Part shown: positions 11,808-24,605 of the stretch, in pieces | Layout of the letters: each line of letters opens with the position of its first letter | Numbering within the stretch: position 1 is the stretch's first letter | Source of the DNA: Euryodendron excelsum | Lineage: Eukaryota > Streptophyta > Magnoliopsida > Ericales > Pentaphylacaceae | NCBI GenBank assembly: GCA_033060915.1 | Contig: CM065381.1 | Location: forward strand, 30,498,336 to 30,562,335 | DNA: 64,000 nt | Direction: 5' to 3' | Notes under the pieces: model-generated | Databases searched by the model: none | Told to the model about the DNA's origin: nothing | What the model saw: the letters and a program-made list of their open reading frames with translations, nothing else | Translations under genes and position numbers: made by a program

Positions 11808-12441
11808 CTACTTAGAGGGTTAGGCCATTAACATGTCTCTCCACCCTTCACTCACCCAGAATCTCCGGTTACTTTGTCTAAGTTTTATCCACATATCAAA
11901 TTTTTCCAAGTTTCCAAAACAAACCTTATCTTCCAAAACAATTTTCGAATAAGTGTCATCACTTACATCCATTGCTTACACTTATATTTTTTGCATTGAC
12001 CATCAATTTTACCTTGCATTGAATTTTTCGAAAAGTTACTAACTCTTTGCATTTGTCTTTTGTAGGTGGACCTTTGTTCACATTTCTCATGTCTTGTTTA
12101 TTGCCATGTAAGTGAATGAATGGACAGGATGTGATGTGTGTTGTTGGGTCCTTTCCTCCGTTTTTCAAAAATTCCACACACACTTTGTGCGCTCACTTGC
12201 ATTTGCATCTTACATATATTACCTGGCTACTACCCTTCTAGATAAAAGGGGGAACAGTATATTGACTGTGGGTGGATGCTGTGTTAGTTTCTTAGCCTAC
12301 GATCTCTTAATAGTTCCCCTGCTCAAACCACTAACTAAAGATGGAGTCCACCCTTTTGGCGGTGGAAGCCAGAGGTTTGAAGGTTCGGGGATCGAGCTTT
12401 TTAGGAAGCATTAGTAGACCTCCAACCTTATGTTCATGTAG
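11808..12441 (+). other. Leader of the giant element, first part
   Basis: Non-coding DNA between the primer-binding site and the solo LTR C3. It ends in TGTAG (12437-12441), the left target duplication. Short frames such as 12112-12414 show no family features. The leader resumes at 14057. Confidence 0.6.
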
Positions 12442-14051
12442 TGATTGAGCTGCATAAGTGCAGTTCAATGCAGCTAAACTGACCTAAGTTAGCTGTAGAT
12501 TAGGTTAATTATGCCCTCTTTAGTGTATATTGTACTGAGAGTCGTATTTTGAGTTCATTGCAGGTAAATGTTGATAAAGAAGAGGATTTGGAGTCATAAA
12601 AGCGATCCGGTGTGTGGGCACATATATCGAGAGCCGTTGCTGAGATTTATCTTGAAAAACATGCAACTTATCATCCGTAGCTCGAAATGGAATGAAGGAT
12701 GCGTCGTTGGAAAGATTTCGCAAAGTTATACAAGTTCACGTCTAATGAGCGTTGCGAGAAAGGGACTCCAAAAGCCTTGAATTGAGCTGCAAAGAGATAA
12801 GGGAAGATAACTGAAAAGTATGGAAAAATGCACTAGGAGTTCGAACGGTGGTTGGTAGAAAGTGAAGAAAAATGGTATTTTGGCCTTAGGATCCGAACTC
12901 CCATATGAGGGTTCGAACTCTCAGAGGCTGGACACTTAAAAGAAGCATATGCAGGCTTAGGATTCGAACCTAATTATAAGGGTAAAGACGAGTTCGAACT
13001 ATAAGAAGAAAAATAGAAAAATTACACTGAGGGTTCGAACTCCTCTGCTAGAGTTCGAACTTTAAGAAGGAAAAAAGAGAAACAAGCTTCTGAGGGTTCG
13101 AACTCCTCTGCTAGGGTTCGAACTCTAAGAAGGATTTTTGGGTCAATTTTCCTATTCCTACTAGGATTCTGCTTGCGATCTCTATATATATCCCTTCGAT
13201 TTTCTGGAGAAGGAGGACGATTTCTTTAGGTTTTTAACTACTTTTTAGTCTAGATTCATAGGAGTAATTAGGGTTTTTATTATTCTTGTAAATACTTTCA
13301 TTAAATTCAAGTTTTATTGCTTTAATTCAAGATTTTGTTCAAGAATCCATAGTTTTTGTAATTAGTTCAAGATTCGTAGTTCGTTTATAGTTTTTATGTT
13401 CTAGAAAGTTTTCAATACATAGTTAATTGTTTTCCATGGTCATGAGCGGCTAAATTTCGTAACTCGGGATCGATTGTGAAGATTGAATGGGAATCAAGGA
13501 TGAACAATGTAGGTAAGGTTGAATTCACTGCTATATCTTGTTGATACTTTCGAAAACTTGGGCGTCCTATTATGTTCGGTAACGCTTATGCGTGAATACC
13601 ACACTCAGTATATACGCTGCCTTGTAACGTTTATGCATGAGTTGGATTTAGTATGTGTGTTGCACGAATCGATGATGCACGTCCATGATTATAACAAACC
13701 GATCTATTCTAGAAGTTGAAGATTGAAAGAACTATTGGTTTTAAAGCTAAATCTTCCGAATCCGAGACTCACGACGTAGTCGAAGGATTTGAGTTATTAA
13801 ATTACCTCCGTTGGGATTCCCAGAGACGCAATTGGTTGGAACGATTGATTTCGAGACTTTTTAGTTCTTAGTTTAAATTAGATAACCAATCTTTCCTTAA
13901 CCTAAAATCAAATTTTTGTTTATTGAAGTGTTTTTCCTAAGATTTTTGATCCACGACAAGTTTTCCTATTTACGTAAACCATCTTCCTTGTGGGATCGAC
14001 CTCGCAGCCGTGCACTTGCGGTTAAGTATCACTCTTTTTTGGGAGCGATCA
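12442..14051 (+). mobile_element. Solo LTR C3 (1610 bp) with 5 bp target duplication
   Basis: Begins TGATTGAGC and ends GGGAGCGATCA, flanked by TGTAG at 12437-12441 and again at 14052-14056. Removing it joins leader sequence to leader sequence. It contains a cluster of GTTCGAAC palindromes at 12839-13130, a TATATATA box near 13180 and a 3' end with GTGGGATCGACC followed by TGCACTTGCGG, a pattern common in plant gypsy LTRs. No internal region is present, so the full element was lost by LTR-LTR recombination. Superfamily is not certain. Confidence 0.85.
12839..13130. repeat. Array of GTTCGAAC palindromes in solo LTR C3
   Basis: At least eight occurrences of GTTCGAAC or one-off variants sit within 300 bases, several in the longer repeated frame GGGTTCGAACTCCTCTGCTA followed by GGGTTCGAACTCTAAGAAGG. 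The motif resembles the RNA polymerase III B box (GGTTCGANTCC). No A box or tRNA-like fold is seen with it. Confidence 0.65.
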
Positions 14052-14056
14052 TGTAG

Positions 14057-15009
14057 CACCCCACGCATGGCCGAACCTTTGCCCGATTTAGGACACACGC
14101 GTCAATTTCAAAATCAAGGAGGAAAGGGCGACTGCTTTATTTTTCTTTATAAATCCCTGCTGTTATGCTATCTAATTCTCGTTGCTTCTATGTACATGCA
14201 TCATAACTGCTCATGCATTGGAACTCACTTCAAGACAGGAGTTCTCAAAGTAACTCAAGTCATTGCATCTTTATGCATCCAATCAACCCCTAGAGAAAGG
14301 CTCAAAGACTTTCTCGCCTAACTCAAGCCAACCCAAAATTCCTGAGGGTACCACGAGATCCTAAGGATTCACAGCATGCATCAAAGTCATCTTATAAAAA
14401 GGGGTCCTAATCCCTCTTCGCTTATGGAGATAGGGTTGCCAAAAAGACAAGGGAGCAATTCAAATCGAGGGCTCCTACCAACAAGGTGAATCCGAAGGCT
14501 CAAGAGTAGTTTAGGATCCTATAATGTAAATGTAGAAATAGATGGAAGTCCCAAGGAAAATGTTCTCCCTCCCCATTTCTATGTATTTTTGAGAAAATTT
14601 TATGTACCAAGAAGAATTCATCTTAATAAAATCGTCTTTATTGTCAAATGAATGAACGAATCTATGAATGGATGAATGAATAGGGGCAGGTACAATATTT
14701 GCATACAGGGGTAATCCCTTATCTCCAGACATGAGCCAAAGCATCATGTTTGGTTCCCCTTAAAAGGCAGGGGCATCCTTAGGACACGTATCGCATAAAG
14801 CCTTTCCAAATCAAGAACCTAACACGTAATCTTTTTGTTTTTTGTTTTTTTTATTTCTTTTCTTCCCCCATCTCATCAAAAGACTAGCCACAACTTTGGT
14901 AAGACTACTTGTATTGTAGGTCACCATTACTCCAAGGAAAGGAAGAAGAGAAACACGAGTGACCCCCGTCCTTCGAACGCCAGTCCGTACCTGACAAAAA
15001 ATAGCACAA
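14057..15009 (+). other. Leader of the giant element, second part
   Basis: Non-coding stretch resuming after solo LTR C3 and leading to gag. It includes a T-rich patch at 14830-14860. Short frames here are not supported as genes. Confidence 0.5.
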
Positions 15010-16702
15010 ATGTTAAGCGAAGGCAATATCCTCGATCAACAGAATAGTTTGGTGATACGCGAAGAAGTAAACGAAATGAAGGCAAAAATAGACAAAATGT
15101 TCAAGCTCATACAACTAATAGCCTTCAAAGGGCTTGTCATGAACCCATCGGCATCCACATCCTACCCTAAGGAAATTGAAGCAATCCCACCAAAGATTGT
15201 CCTGCGAACTAACGGTACAATAAAGAGCAAGGAGGTCTTTAAAAGGGGTGACAACCTAAGGAAGGAGAAGAGGACAACCCTAAAACCATCTTGCTAACTG
15301 CCACTTCAAGGAAGGAAGGTCCCAACCCTCTCGATCTCAAAATACAAGGCTTGGAGGAGTCCTTGCGCAGCCTCCAAGGTCATGACACCTTCGGTGGGAT
15401 GTCTTACGATGAACTCTGCTTCTTCCCTGACCACCCAAGTTCAAAATGCCTGACTTTCAGAAGTATGATGGGAGTGAGGACCCCGTTGCACACTTGAGGT
15501 TGTATGCTGGGGCATTAAGCGGACATGGGAACGACCTCAAACTTCTGATGCAATTGTTTTAATATAGCCTAACTGGGCCCGCTTTACAATGGTTTGCTCG
15601 CTTAGACTTGAGGAAAATAACAACCTGGAATGAATTAGTCGCAGCCTTCCGATCTCAATATCGGCATAACAACGACCTGACCGTGGACAGATGCGCCTTG
15701 ATGATGATGACTGAAAGCGAAAAAGAAAGCTTCAAAAGTTATGCTTTGAGATGGAGGGAGGCGGTTGTGCAAGTTAACCCTCCACTGCTAGAGAAAGAAT
15801 ACGTACAACTGTTTGTGAACACCCTCCAAGGGCTGTACCATGAGCGCCTGTGCTTGAGTATTGGAAAGAACTTTTTTGAGCTGATAATGCAAGGGGAAAT
15901 GATTGAGAATGGGCTAAAAACTGGCAGAATCACTAACCCCTATGCCAAGACAAGTGAGGGATTTGCGAATGCTGCCAAGAAGGTGGCAACCACTCGGGGT
16001 ACGGGCAAGAAAGAGGGAGAAGTATTTGCTATCTTACCTACGTAGCAATAACCATATTACCCCCAATACCAAGCTCGACCTCCACTGCTTACTCCTATCA
16101 TCAACATCCCCGTTGCTGCTACCCAAGCACCCCCAACTGGACCTGCTATAGCCCGACCATACTTTAACCCCAATAAAAACAACAACCGATGGAACTGAGA
16201 GTTCACACGTTTGGCATGCACCCAGACAGAGGCCTATCATGAGCTCCTCAAGGCCAAGCATATAAACCCTATTCCCCCACGGCCATTGCCAAGCCCACTG
16301 CCGCTAACTTTCAACCCTGCCCTTACTTGCAAGTATCATTTTGGGGGACAGGGGCATGACACATAATCTTGTTTCTCCTTAAAGCATAAGATTCAAGACC
16401 TCATTGACAACAAGGTCATCAACACCCAAGAAACAAAGCCGGTCCCCACGCCCAATGTCACAGCAAATCCCTTACCGGACCATGCTGTCAACATCATCAC
16501 CGAGGATGAGGCAGATCCTGATGGCATCATAACCGCAGAGTACTTCGAGGGTGAGTCAGACACTGAAAGCGATTGGGAGGAAGAACTGCCACCATGCCCC
16601 ATCTATCTCTACAATACAAGTGGAGAGCAAGACCCTTTCGACTGGCCCGTGGATGAACCTGTTGCATACGGTCCCAGTGATGCTGCACCTATTGATGGCT
16701 GA
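15010..16702 (+). pseudogene. gag: Broken gag of an Ogre/TAT-like retrotransposon
   Basis: Capsid/nucleocapsid polyprotein of a Ty3-gypsy element. The likely start is the ATG at 15010. Reading begins in one frame (to about 15297), shifts to a second (about 15291-15440), then to a third that holds from about 15446 to 16702. That frame shows the retrotransposon gag domain: KMPDFQKYDGSEDPVAHLRL, then SLTGPALQWFARL, then W-N-E-L-V-A-A-F-R-S-Q-Y, and a PPLLEKEYVQLFVNTLQG block typical of TAT-clade gag. A zinc-knuckle-like C-x2-H-x5-GHDT-x2-C is at 16328-16373, followed by LKHKIQDLIDNKVI. Disabling changes in the last frame are stops at 15560 (TAA), 16043 (TAG), 16196 (TGA) and 16364 (TAA, inside the knuckle). 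The single frame over 1.2 kb shows point decay rather than scrambling. No protease or pol follows. Confidence 0.85.
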
Positions 16703-19117
16703 GGATAGGAATTCCTACATCCTAGATATGTTAAAGCCGAGGCTCGCCTAAAAGAAGAGCTTTTCGATCACGAGGACATGGGCTGGGGCATCTATGAGCC
16801 AAAACTGCCGAACCCACCATTTGAATTCAACGAAGGCGATCTGGATAGCTTGTTTGCAGAGATTGAAAAAAAGGAAGCCAAAAAAGAAAAAGCCAAGGAA
16901 AAGTCATCGCAAGCCTCTGAAGAAGGTCTGGTTATGAAATCCCAATAAGGCGAGCAAGAGAAAACTGACCAACTAAAGGAAAGCCAGCAGCAGTCCCAAG
17001 AAGGGATGCACAACCCCACCGACCACGCTAAAGAAAAAGAAGGAAAAGGAGGAAGCCCTGGTTACATTATGGCTGTTGATCTTTGCCACCCCGCAGTTGA
17101 CTCATCAATTCGCCCAACACAACCAAGTGAAGAAGCCGGCAAATGGAGCATGGAGGAGGCAAGCGTGGTCCCAAAGCCTACCTGAAGAAGTGATTACCAA
17201 AGGGATGTTCTTCTACCAAAATTTGTCTTTACTTTCCTGTTAATCTTTGTTTCGTTAACTCTACTTTCATCTTTTGCTAATCAAGAGCTCATCATATAAA
17301 CAGAACTTTTGAAATGAAAGAAGCTGAAATTTGCATTTATCATCTTTGGTACTTGCTTTTTCTCATAATCTTCCTTTTTTGTTGTTATGCCCTAACTTGA
17401 AAGGAGGGATGGTACGTGTATCCTCGCCTAGGGGGACCATTTCTGATCCAAAAGAAAGATAGCAAAAGGAAGGAAAGGGAGTGTGTCACAAAAAAGGTGG
17501 CTTCCAAAGGACGCCAAGGCAAAGCAGTCAGCAGTTAGACCCTCGAAAGGAGGAGAAGCCCTCATTTCAAAATCCCTGGAATAGCAAACATAACTCCCTT
17601 GGTTAGCCTACTCGAGCCACAAGTAATTTTCATTTAAATACCCTAACCAAGAACCACCCTCCACACTGGGGCAAGTGCAAGTAACAAAACATTTAAGCTA
17701 ACTCCTGTTTGTTTTAAAGGATAACACCAAAAGCTCTAAAATTGAACTTCATGGTCTAAGCAATCTTGTTTGAAAGGAAGAGGGGCCATCTATTTTGCTA
17801 CCATATAGTTAAAAGAACACTCTTTGAAAAACCTCTTTTGAGCCAAATTATATTCCTTCGAAAAACCCATCCTAGTGATCACTCCCTGCAATGGGCAAAA
17901 GCAAACTCGGAAGAAAAAGTGACAAAAAGGAGCATGGAGAGAAAGAAGGCCCCCTCCTACATCGAAAAAGGAGGGAAACAAGGCAATACTCCAAAAAAAA
18001 AAAAAAATGAATGATGATGAAAATAAAATAACGATTGATGTCTCTTGAGAGTCAATAGATTGCGCAAGCAATCATACTGGGGCAAAAAACTAAAGGAAAT
18101 GATGAGTCCTATATGGGCATAAATTCGTACAAGGAAGGGAAGAGAGAAAAAAGGAGGGAGATAGAGAAAGAAGCCTGCAGACAAAAGGAAAAGACCTGAA
18201 AAGGTGATCACCAGTAAACCTTAGAAACCACACCATGCTTTGAGCCATTAATACCCTTTCCTTCAAAAACCCACAATCTGGTCACATTACAACCCATAGA
18301 AAGTCCCTTCAAATCAGGGAAGATTGCTTAGTCTAAACAAGTTTAAGAGGAAATTGCGATATCCGAAAAAGAAAAGGGAACAAAGCAACAAAAGCTTACT
18401 CAAGGTGGTTCTGGTTACTATCACCCTAAAAAAAAAAAAAAAAATTGTTTAAGCCTGGATACCCCTTCATTCATCACCCATTACCTAGCCTACATTACGG
18501 TCCAAAGTAAAGTCTTCTCGGATTGAGGATGGAAACTGCTCGCTCCTTTACTAAAGGCTACTTCGACTGTCACCTGAAGAGTCTACCAGATCAAACATAA
18601 GGCCCCTGAGAGAAAATCAATTGAGCGACAGTTCCTCAAATAAGAGAGAGAGGGGTCGGATCCAAAAATGAAAACCCTAGGAATGGGGCGACTACTATCT
18701 TGCCATGACAGGAAAAAGGCGCAACAGAAAGGGGAATCTCCAAATAAAGAGCAAAGTGCCGAAATGACAATTTCCGGGGAATGCCCGATCTACCTTTAGA
18801 CCTGTCCTCATAAAGTCATATGCACGCCTGTGCACCCTACTTGACATGTGCAATAATGCACCCACTTTTTTCACGTCTGCTTAAAGTTTGCACATATCCA
18901 CCATTTCTTATGCATACCATGATTTCTGTACCCCAGTGTTTGCATTCATACCCATCATATACCCACATAACATATATGACGAGACAAGAAGGAAGAAATA
19001 ATCATCATCGCATGCAAGAAACAAAAATAATGTACGTACAATCATCATATAGTCATCATCAATGAGGACCAACATACGGCCTCAAAAACATAAAACAATA
19101 CAGCCAAACTAGCTAAA
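16703..19117 (+). other. Region after gag where pol would be expected; no pol
   Basis: The gag frame passes into a charged K/E-rich stretch (about 16790-17190) with stops, then non-coding sequence. No reverse transcriptase (YxDD), RNase H or integrase (HHCC, DDE) signature is visible on either strand, and no frame exceeds about 95 codons. Low-complexity A-runs occur at about 17992-18007 and 18427-18443. Confidence 0.6.
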
Positions 19118-19555
19118 CTACAACTGTGTCAACAGATAAAAAGGGGCGCCGCAAGGAGCAGGGTCGTCATCCAAGTCAAAGTTGCCTATATCCGACACAT
19201 ACGGAGAGAGCTGGCTGGAGGAAGCTCCCGCGTTAAAAGGACCCTGACCAAAGAAAAAGACAAAAAGGGAAGAAGAGCTAGCATCAGAACATAGGAGATG
19301 CATAAGGAACATGAAAATAATGAACCATAAATAACATACCCAATGGGTTTCCATCAGAGATATGCGGGCAGTCAGGGCCTCCACCTCAACACGATACAGA
19401 TCTCGTGCGTGGCAAGCTGCTAGGTACTCCTCCTCAGATACAAAGCCCTGAGCTCGATGCCAAAGCTCCACCACCTCATGGCCGGCCACCTGCCCTTCGA
19501 CCAACAGATCTAGCTGGGTGAAAGCGCCAAAAGATCTCGCCTAGAAGCGAGCCTC
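19118..19555 (-). pseudogene. C-terminal part of antisense PMD-type ORF
   Basis: Continuation of the reverse-strand frame interrupted by solo LTR B1. Across the deleted insertion, the frame left at 24611 resumes here in phase (DLDY on one side, EARF on the other), with one TAG about four codons in. It then reads through QLDLLVEGQVAGHEVVEL and a coiled, charged segment to METH. A 96 bp T-rich intron is likely at 19244-19339 (donor GTATGT, acceptor GGTCAG), after which GPFNAGASSSQLSPYVSD and an acidic tail reach the stop. The intron is a multiple of three and has no stop, so splicing is a suggestion only. Confidence 0.6.
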
Positions 19556-19746
19556 ATAATTGTAAGCACTCCATTTTTGACCGCTCAACAGTTTACGCTC
19601 CTTCCAGACTTGTACTCAAGTCAATATGGACGTATTCCAATCAAAACCAACTCTCTAAAGTTTAAATCCCGTCTGTCCATTGCTTCGTGGGCCCACAAGC
19701 CCAAATAGAGGCAAAATGACCAAAATGCTCTTAGGGGCATTGTCTT

Positions 19747-20080
19747 TTCCAATTCCAATCCCTCTCTCGAGACAGTTGATTTCTCGAGACGGTAAATCTA
19801 TTTCAATTAGGCACGTCTTTTCGAAGACGGTAAGATCCCTTTCCAATTTCAATCCTTCTCTCGAGACAGTTGATTCCTTGAGACGGTAAATCTACTCCAA
19901 TTAGGCATGTCTTTCTGAAGACAATAAGACCCCTTGCTAATTCCAATCCCTCTCTCGAGACAGTTAATTCCTCGAGATGGTAAAATCTACTTCAATCAGT
20001 CACGTCTTTCCGAAGACGATATGACCCCTTTCCAATTCCAATCCCTCTCTCGAGACAGTTTATTCCTCGAGACGGTCCGG
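19747..20080. repeat. 94 bp tandem array in LTR B1
   Basis: Four units marked by TCTCTCGAGACAGTT at 19763, about 19857, 19951 and 20047. Each has CTCGAGACGGT and a CACGTCTTTCCGAAGACG block, the last containing the inverted repeat CGTCTT/AAGACG. An 81 bp version is in B2 and at 43358-43663. Confidence 0.85.
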
Positions 20081-22249
20081 CGCGTTTTTCCAAGAAAATC
20101 TCTTCGAAACAGTAAGTCCCATTAAACCTGTCGACCGGGACGAGACCCCAAGTCCCCTAGATGGTAGAACGGTCCACCTTTTGCGCCTGCTAGCCCGCCA
20201 ATGCAGAAATGTCCGTTTAGGCATGCCTTTCGAGAAAGTTGATTCTCAGGCGCTAAGTCCTTTTAGCAGCTTCCCGAGATCAGGCAGTCTCGGGAATGAT
20301 CACGAACTGTCAGAGTAGCAGAAATACTCGCGAACATCACAACCGTCAGAGTAACAGAAATACTCGCAGATAGGTCGATATAGAGAATTGCCAACAAACC
20401 CCTGTATCAGACGACCGCCGTCAGAGTGGCGGAAACACTCAAAACCCAGGTCAACACCAATGCCTGCTAGCCCACTTCGGTGAAAAATAACCAAACTGCC
20501 CCTAGGGCCATTTTCCAGCACATTTCTCGAAAACGCATTTGAGTCTTCAGAATGGTAATTCCAACCTTCCAAGATTGTCTTAAAAGTAATCCGGCATGAT
20601 TAGGTGCCTTCTAGTCAGTTTCGGGCCAATTCCGAGACTTTCCGATCAAGATGACCATTTTGCCCCTAGGCATCTGAACGCCCCAAGAACCACACTGGCT
20701 CTGGGTATCAAACTGGTAACCTTCTGAGATTGCTTCTTATAGTATTCTCAACCTTCCTTTACCTTTCTGGATCATTATGAGTCAGTTATGGCAAACCCGG
20801 TGTGAAATGACTGTTTTGCCCCTAGTAGGCCGGTCTCCTTTTCCGACCATACCGGCTTTGGGTATCAAATCGGCAACCTTTGGGAATATCCTAAATAATG
20901 TTCCCAAATCTCATGTCTTCTTCTGGGACAGTCCGAGTCCGTCCCGGCAGCTTCCCGATCCGATTGACCGTTTTGCCCCTAAAGGCCCGGTTAACTCTTC
21001 CGACACATCCTATCCTCAATTTTCAAGTCAAATACCTCCGGAACACTATTCTAAGTGTTCCTGCTCTTTTTTGACCTTCCGGGTCATTCCCGATCTCCCA
21101 AACTCCTTCCTAGACTTTTCGAAGTCACTCCTAGTGAAGCTAGGCTTAAAATTGCATGGTAGTTACTAGTACAGACGCCCAAATCTAGTCAAAGATATGT
21201 TGCTTGCCGACCTTAATAGTTTCCTAATTGGCTGGTGCCACTAGTAGTGGCGCCAAGCCAATATTTGGCGTGGCGCCACTCCTAATGGCGCTAGAAGCAT
21301 TTTTGGCCTAGCGCCACTACAACAGGTGCCAGGTCTATCCTACCTCTATAAATACATAGCCTCTTCCAGCGTAAAGGAGGTCCGCACACTTAGTCTAAAA
21401 ACCCTAAAATTCGATATACAAAGCTCGAACACTTCAAAAACCCTAGCTTCTTTAGGTTTTCCAAACCCTAGCCACCATATACAAACCCTAAGCCTCATAT
21501 ACACTTATACACACCCTATACACTTATACACTAGCCTCCAACCCTCCATTGAAGACTTGAATTGCTGCAATTACGAAGATTTGAAGACCGAAGACGAGCC
21601 CTCGAAAATCAAGACTGAAGTGAAGCGAAGACTGAAGAAAAATAAGGCGCGCAAAATAAACAAGACACAAGGTAGGCTTTCGTTTTATGTTTCTGCACTT
21701 CCCCCTCTCTCTTCTCTCTCCTAACCCACTTGGGTTTTCTCTATTTTAATCCCTATCTCTTCCCCCCCCCCCCCTCCCCCTTTCTTTGCATGCTTGAAAC
21801 AAGGGGACTCCCGGTCCATGTGTAAAATTAGATTATTGGAGGGTCACCGTGTCGGGGGCTTTCCTTTAGGCTAACCGGAGACCACGTGGGTTTGGCCCCT
21901 TGATTATGTGGTGAAGCCTTAACCTTGTATGTTCACGACCCCAAATTTGCATTGTGCATATCATTATCTTGCATCTCTCCAAAATCGTTTTCAAACTCGT
22001 TTTCAAAATTTGCATTGAACTTGTTTTCAAAATTGCATCAAAATCTCCTTTTCAAAAACTTGTTTTTAAAATCACAATTCTAGGGTGATTCCAGCCTTTC
22101 CATGGCTAGGGTTGCTTTAAGAAAGTGTTACATTTAAAGTGACTTTTATGGTCCATATTTTCAAACCTTTGTTATTTTCAAAACCACTTTCCTAAAGTGG
22201 TTCTAGCCTTCTTATGGTTTAAATTGCTTTAGGAAAGTGTGACATTTTT

Positions 22250-23760
22250 ATACCTTCTAAAAAACTCTCTTTTCAAAAGTTTCTTTTCCTAAAAATCTCT
22301 TTTTCAACATACTTTCCTAAAACTTTCCTTTTCAAAGTTGTTTTCAAAAACTCCTTCCAAAAATCTATTTTTCAAAACTCTCTTTTTCAACTCCTTTCCA
22401 AAATCCTCTCCTCAAAATTCACTTTCTAAGAACACTCCCTAAAAATCTTTCCAAAAACTCTCTCCAACAATCTTCTACCAAAATCCTTTCTAAAAACTCT
22501 CTTCCTAAAATTTTCCTTCTAGAAACTCCTCTCTAGGATTTTCTTTCTAAAATCTCTTTCTAAAAACTCTATCTTCAAATTCACTTTCCAAAAACTCCTT
22601 TCTAGGTTTTCTTTCCAAAAATCTCTGTTTCCAAAAATCTCTTTTTCTTGATGCCCAAGTCAAGCCTTAGAATTTACAATTAGGAAACCCTAATTTTCTT
22701 TCCAAAAATATGGTTTTCAAACTTGCCTGAAAACCTAGGTTTTCAAAACCTCTTGTTTTCTACATCAAAACTATACATATTTCCAAAACTTATTTTCTAC
22801 GTCAAAACTATACGCTTTCAAATCTAGGGTTTCTAAAACATCCTCTTCCAAATCCTTGTCAAATCAAATCTTCCCTCTAGAAAATCAAATCCAATCTCCC
22901 ATTTAGAAAACTAGATCCTATCCTCCGTTTTTGGAAACAAAATCAAACCTTCCCTTTTAGAAACAAAATCCAATCCCTTCCTAATCCAAATCTTTCCTAG
23001 TTCAAATCCTTCCTAATCCTCTACTTTCCTAAATCTTAAGTTTCCAAAACTTGAACATAAGAATCTTTCCTAAATTTTAAAACTCAACTTCCACATCTTT
23101 CTTAATTCAACCATTTCCTAATTCTATCTCTTTTCAAATCTAAGTTTTCAAATCTTTCCTAAACTCAACCTTTCCTAATCTCAAGATTTTCTAAAACTAA
23201 AACTCTAAAACTTTCTAAATCTTAAACTTTCTAAATTTAAAATCGTTCTAAATCCAAAACTTTCTAAACTCAAAACTTTCTTACTTTCAAAACTTCCCTA
23301 TTTCAAAACATTCCAAATTCGAAACTTTTCTATTTTGAAAACTTTCTAAATTCGGAACTTTCTTAAGTTAAAACTTTTCTAAATCAAAATTTTCCTAAAG
23401 TGAAACCTTTCCTTTTTTAAAACTTTCCTAATTCCAAAACTTTACTAATTCCAAAACTTTCCTAAGACGAAACTTTCTAAAATGATACTTTCCTAATTTG
23501 AACATTTCCTAATTCGAACATTTCCTAAATCCAATTTTTTCAAATCTTCCAAGTCCAACATTCGAGTCAATTCTTTTCGAAAATCTTTCCAAGTCAAATC
23601 TAATCTTTCTTTTCTAAGTTCCTAAGTCTAGGTTTCCTAAAACCAAGTCTTTTAAACCAATCTTTTCAAATCTTCTAATCAAAGTTCAATCTCTCAATCT
23701 TCCAATCCAATTTCCAATTTAATCTCTTTCTTCCAAATCAACTCTTCTATTTTCAATTGG
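22250..23760. repeat. Pyrimidine-rich degenerate short-repeat zone of LTR B1
   Basis: About 1.5 kb of imperfect CTTTCCTAAATC/AAACTTTC units with almost no G on this strand. The mirror-image zones are in B2 (30400-31080 and 36045-37070, purine-rich on the + strand). No coding signal. Confidence 0.7.
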
Positions 23761-24605
23761 ACTCTTGTCCGAACTACGACTGACCTGATTCCTCCAAAAG
23801 AATACGTAGGCAACCCCCATGGGTGCAGTCACAATATTTTTCAAATTTCTAATTTCACAACCTCTTTCAAATCTCCAATTCTACAATCTTCTTCAATCTC
23901 CAATTCCATATCTATTTCAAGTTTCTAATTCCAAAAATCTACTTTCAAATCTCCATTCTTAATTTCTAAAACTTTTCAAATCTATCCTTTCAAGTCTCTC
24001 TTCTAAAATCAAATCAAATTCTTCTATTCCCAAATCTATTTTCAAATAAAGTTTTTCTCTTGCATTTGCATATCATGCATCATATCTTTTCAAACATTGT
24101 TTTCTAAAGTGGATAGGATTAAACAATAGTTAGTTGAAGACTCTCATTGGTGAATCTAGGGTAGATTGACATGTAAGTACCGAAAGGGCGGGATAGGGTG
24201 ATGGCTTAGTGCGTCTTCCCTACACGTAACCAACCTCCGAACCTAGGATCACTGTTTTCGAAGACCAAAACGAAGTTATTTTTCAAAAAAAGGCTAAATA
24301 TTTTTCAAAGGTTGCCAAACAACCTGTTTTCTTAAAAACTCTCTCTTGAGGAGGTATTTCCAAAAACCTTTTCTAAAACCCTAATTGTAGTTTTCGGATT
24401 ATGCTTAGTTTTTAGGTGACCTAACTCACCTTAATCAAGTTAGGTGGTGACCCAAACTTTTTCCAAAAGCCCTTTGTTCAAATCAATTTTTCAAATCAAA
24501 GCTAGTCGCACTCATTCTTCGAGGAGTGTGAGTTCTAATGAGAGAGTACATTATTTTTCCTGCTTGTGTGTGTATTCCTCAAGTGCGAAAAATCTAGGTG
24601 CGACA

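Larger units (their letters stand above)
19561..24605 (+). mobile_element. Solo LTR B1 (5045 bp) with target duplication ATAAT
   Basis: Begins TGTAAGCACTCCATTTTTGA and ends GTGCGACA, flanked by ATAAT at 19556-19560 and 24606-24610. It is related to LTR A at both ends but has its own middle: a 94 bp tandem array (19747-20080), ~157 bp periodic TTTTGCCCCTA blocks (20497, 20661, 20817, 20974), a gene-like leader with TATAAATA near 21348, a long pyrimidine-rich zone (22250-23760), and the shared GAACTACGA...GGTACCGAAAGGGCG...TTAGGTGG 3' module. No internal region is attached. It interrupts the antisense PMD frame. Confidence 0.9.

Noticed and set aside
11097..12414. Small frames near the LTR end and leader
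   Set aside because: No domain, no conservation between A1 and A2 as protein, and they cross the LTR/PBS boundary.
17766..18211. Overlapping 80-90 aa frames after gag as pol remnants
   Set aside because: No RT, RNase H or integrase motif in any frame, and lysine/phenylalanine-rich composition from A/T tracts.
19561..24605. B1 as the 3' LTR of the giant element
   Set aside because: It has its own target duplication, a different middle from A1, and it interrupts the PMD frame. The polypurine tract and matching LTR are at 28544 onward.
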